The notes under the pieces are model-generated. The model worked only from the letters and a program-made list of their open reading frames with translations, did not search any database and had not been told where the DNA came from. DNA of 64,000 nucleotides from Odontocerum albicorne (Eukaryota > Arthropoda > Insecta > Trichoptera > Odontoceridae), in contig OX463864.1 of the NCBI GenBank assembly GCA_949825065.1, forward strand, positions 11,273,787 through 11,337,786. Direction: 5' to 3'. The stretch's first letter is position 1. Every line of letters begins with the position of its first letter. Shown piece after piece: positions 63,722 to 64,000 of the stretch. Position numbers and translations under genes: made by a program.

Positions 63722-64000
63722 TTTATTTCAACATAAACCTTGTTCCTAATTCCTATATAATTGTTTTCTTCATCCCTTGTTTCTTTCAGTTATTTATCGC
63801 TAACTTTACTTTTGTTACTTTTACTGGAATATCATATTAATTTACTAAGTTAAAGATTAATTTATTAGTTACTTATATATGTACCTATAATAGTTTTGAA
63901 ACAAAAACTAGTTAACTGGGAGAAATCACTTATAAAAGTTAAAAATCAAATTTATTAAATTTTATTATATTGACTCTCAATAATGGCATTTCTGTAATGA
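63722..64000. other. unassigned AT-rich sequence
   Basis: No recognised features to the window end. Confidence 0.4.

Overview
This window looks like gene-poor, AT-rich nuclear DNA from an arthropod, most likely an insect and plausibly a lepidopteran. There are no operons or ribosome binding sites, no rRNA and no convincing tRNA gene. Dense dispersed repeats of animal type fill most of it. The lepidopteran guess rests on two repeats I associate with moth and butterfly genomes: a non-LTR ORF end that on the opposite strand reads as a 'gtcggggtaggcaga' phrase, and RTE fragments carrying a 'ccactgctggat' phrase. I cannot confirm the species.

No complete host gene is visible. The long open frames mostly come from tandem repeats, microsatellites or decayed transposons. 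Four short stretches look exon-like: 52142-52270, 2549-2743 and 47835-47939 on the minus strand, and 50026-50175 on the plus strand. A small GC/CpG-richer island at 14930-15200 carries a perfect CRE octamer, two E2F-like sites and a TATA-like box, so it is a promoter candidate.

DNA transposons. Six Tc1/mariner-type relics lie at 10405-10725, 25345-26209, 32001-32720, 35487-35830, 54055-54846 and 62833-63719. Those at 32001 and 62833 are TA-flanked with matching terminal inverted repeats and carry large internal deletions. A hAT-type element (3536-4159, 8-bp target duplication) sits inside one SINE and holds another. Further non-autonomous inverted-repeat elements lie at 21317-21493, 26036-26209, 30939-31682, 36763-37458 and 50919-51089. 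A Helitron Rep relic lies at 38710-39180.

Retroelements. More than a dozen 3'-end fragments of one non-LTR family are scattered through the window, along with two RTE-type fragments and two other reverse-transcriptase C-termini. A Penelope-like GIY-YIG endonuclease end (61378-61925) shares its 3' sequence with three palindromic modules at 4369-4590, 7455-7645 and 33440-33685. At least four tRNA-headed SINE families are present, two of which share a 3' tail with unrelated bodies. A recurrent element of about 700 bp with an AAAT-type tail occurs about ten times.

Tandem repeats. Arrays include a 162/159-bp unit (1717-2523), a 29-bp unit with about 292-bp higher-order structure (5119-5992), units of 31 bp (8700-9095), 19 bp (12088-12290), 41 bp (18275-18785), 23 bp (24486-24596), 57 bp (29860-30045) and 44 bp (39535-40000), a satellite of about 310-335 bp with an inverted first copy (43150-44770), about 90-bp units split by a long (TA)n tract and a MITE (50334-51145), a 27-bp unit (55766-55900), and a degenerate array at 60397-61380. 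Nesting and the precise insertion boundaries are the best-supported biology here.
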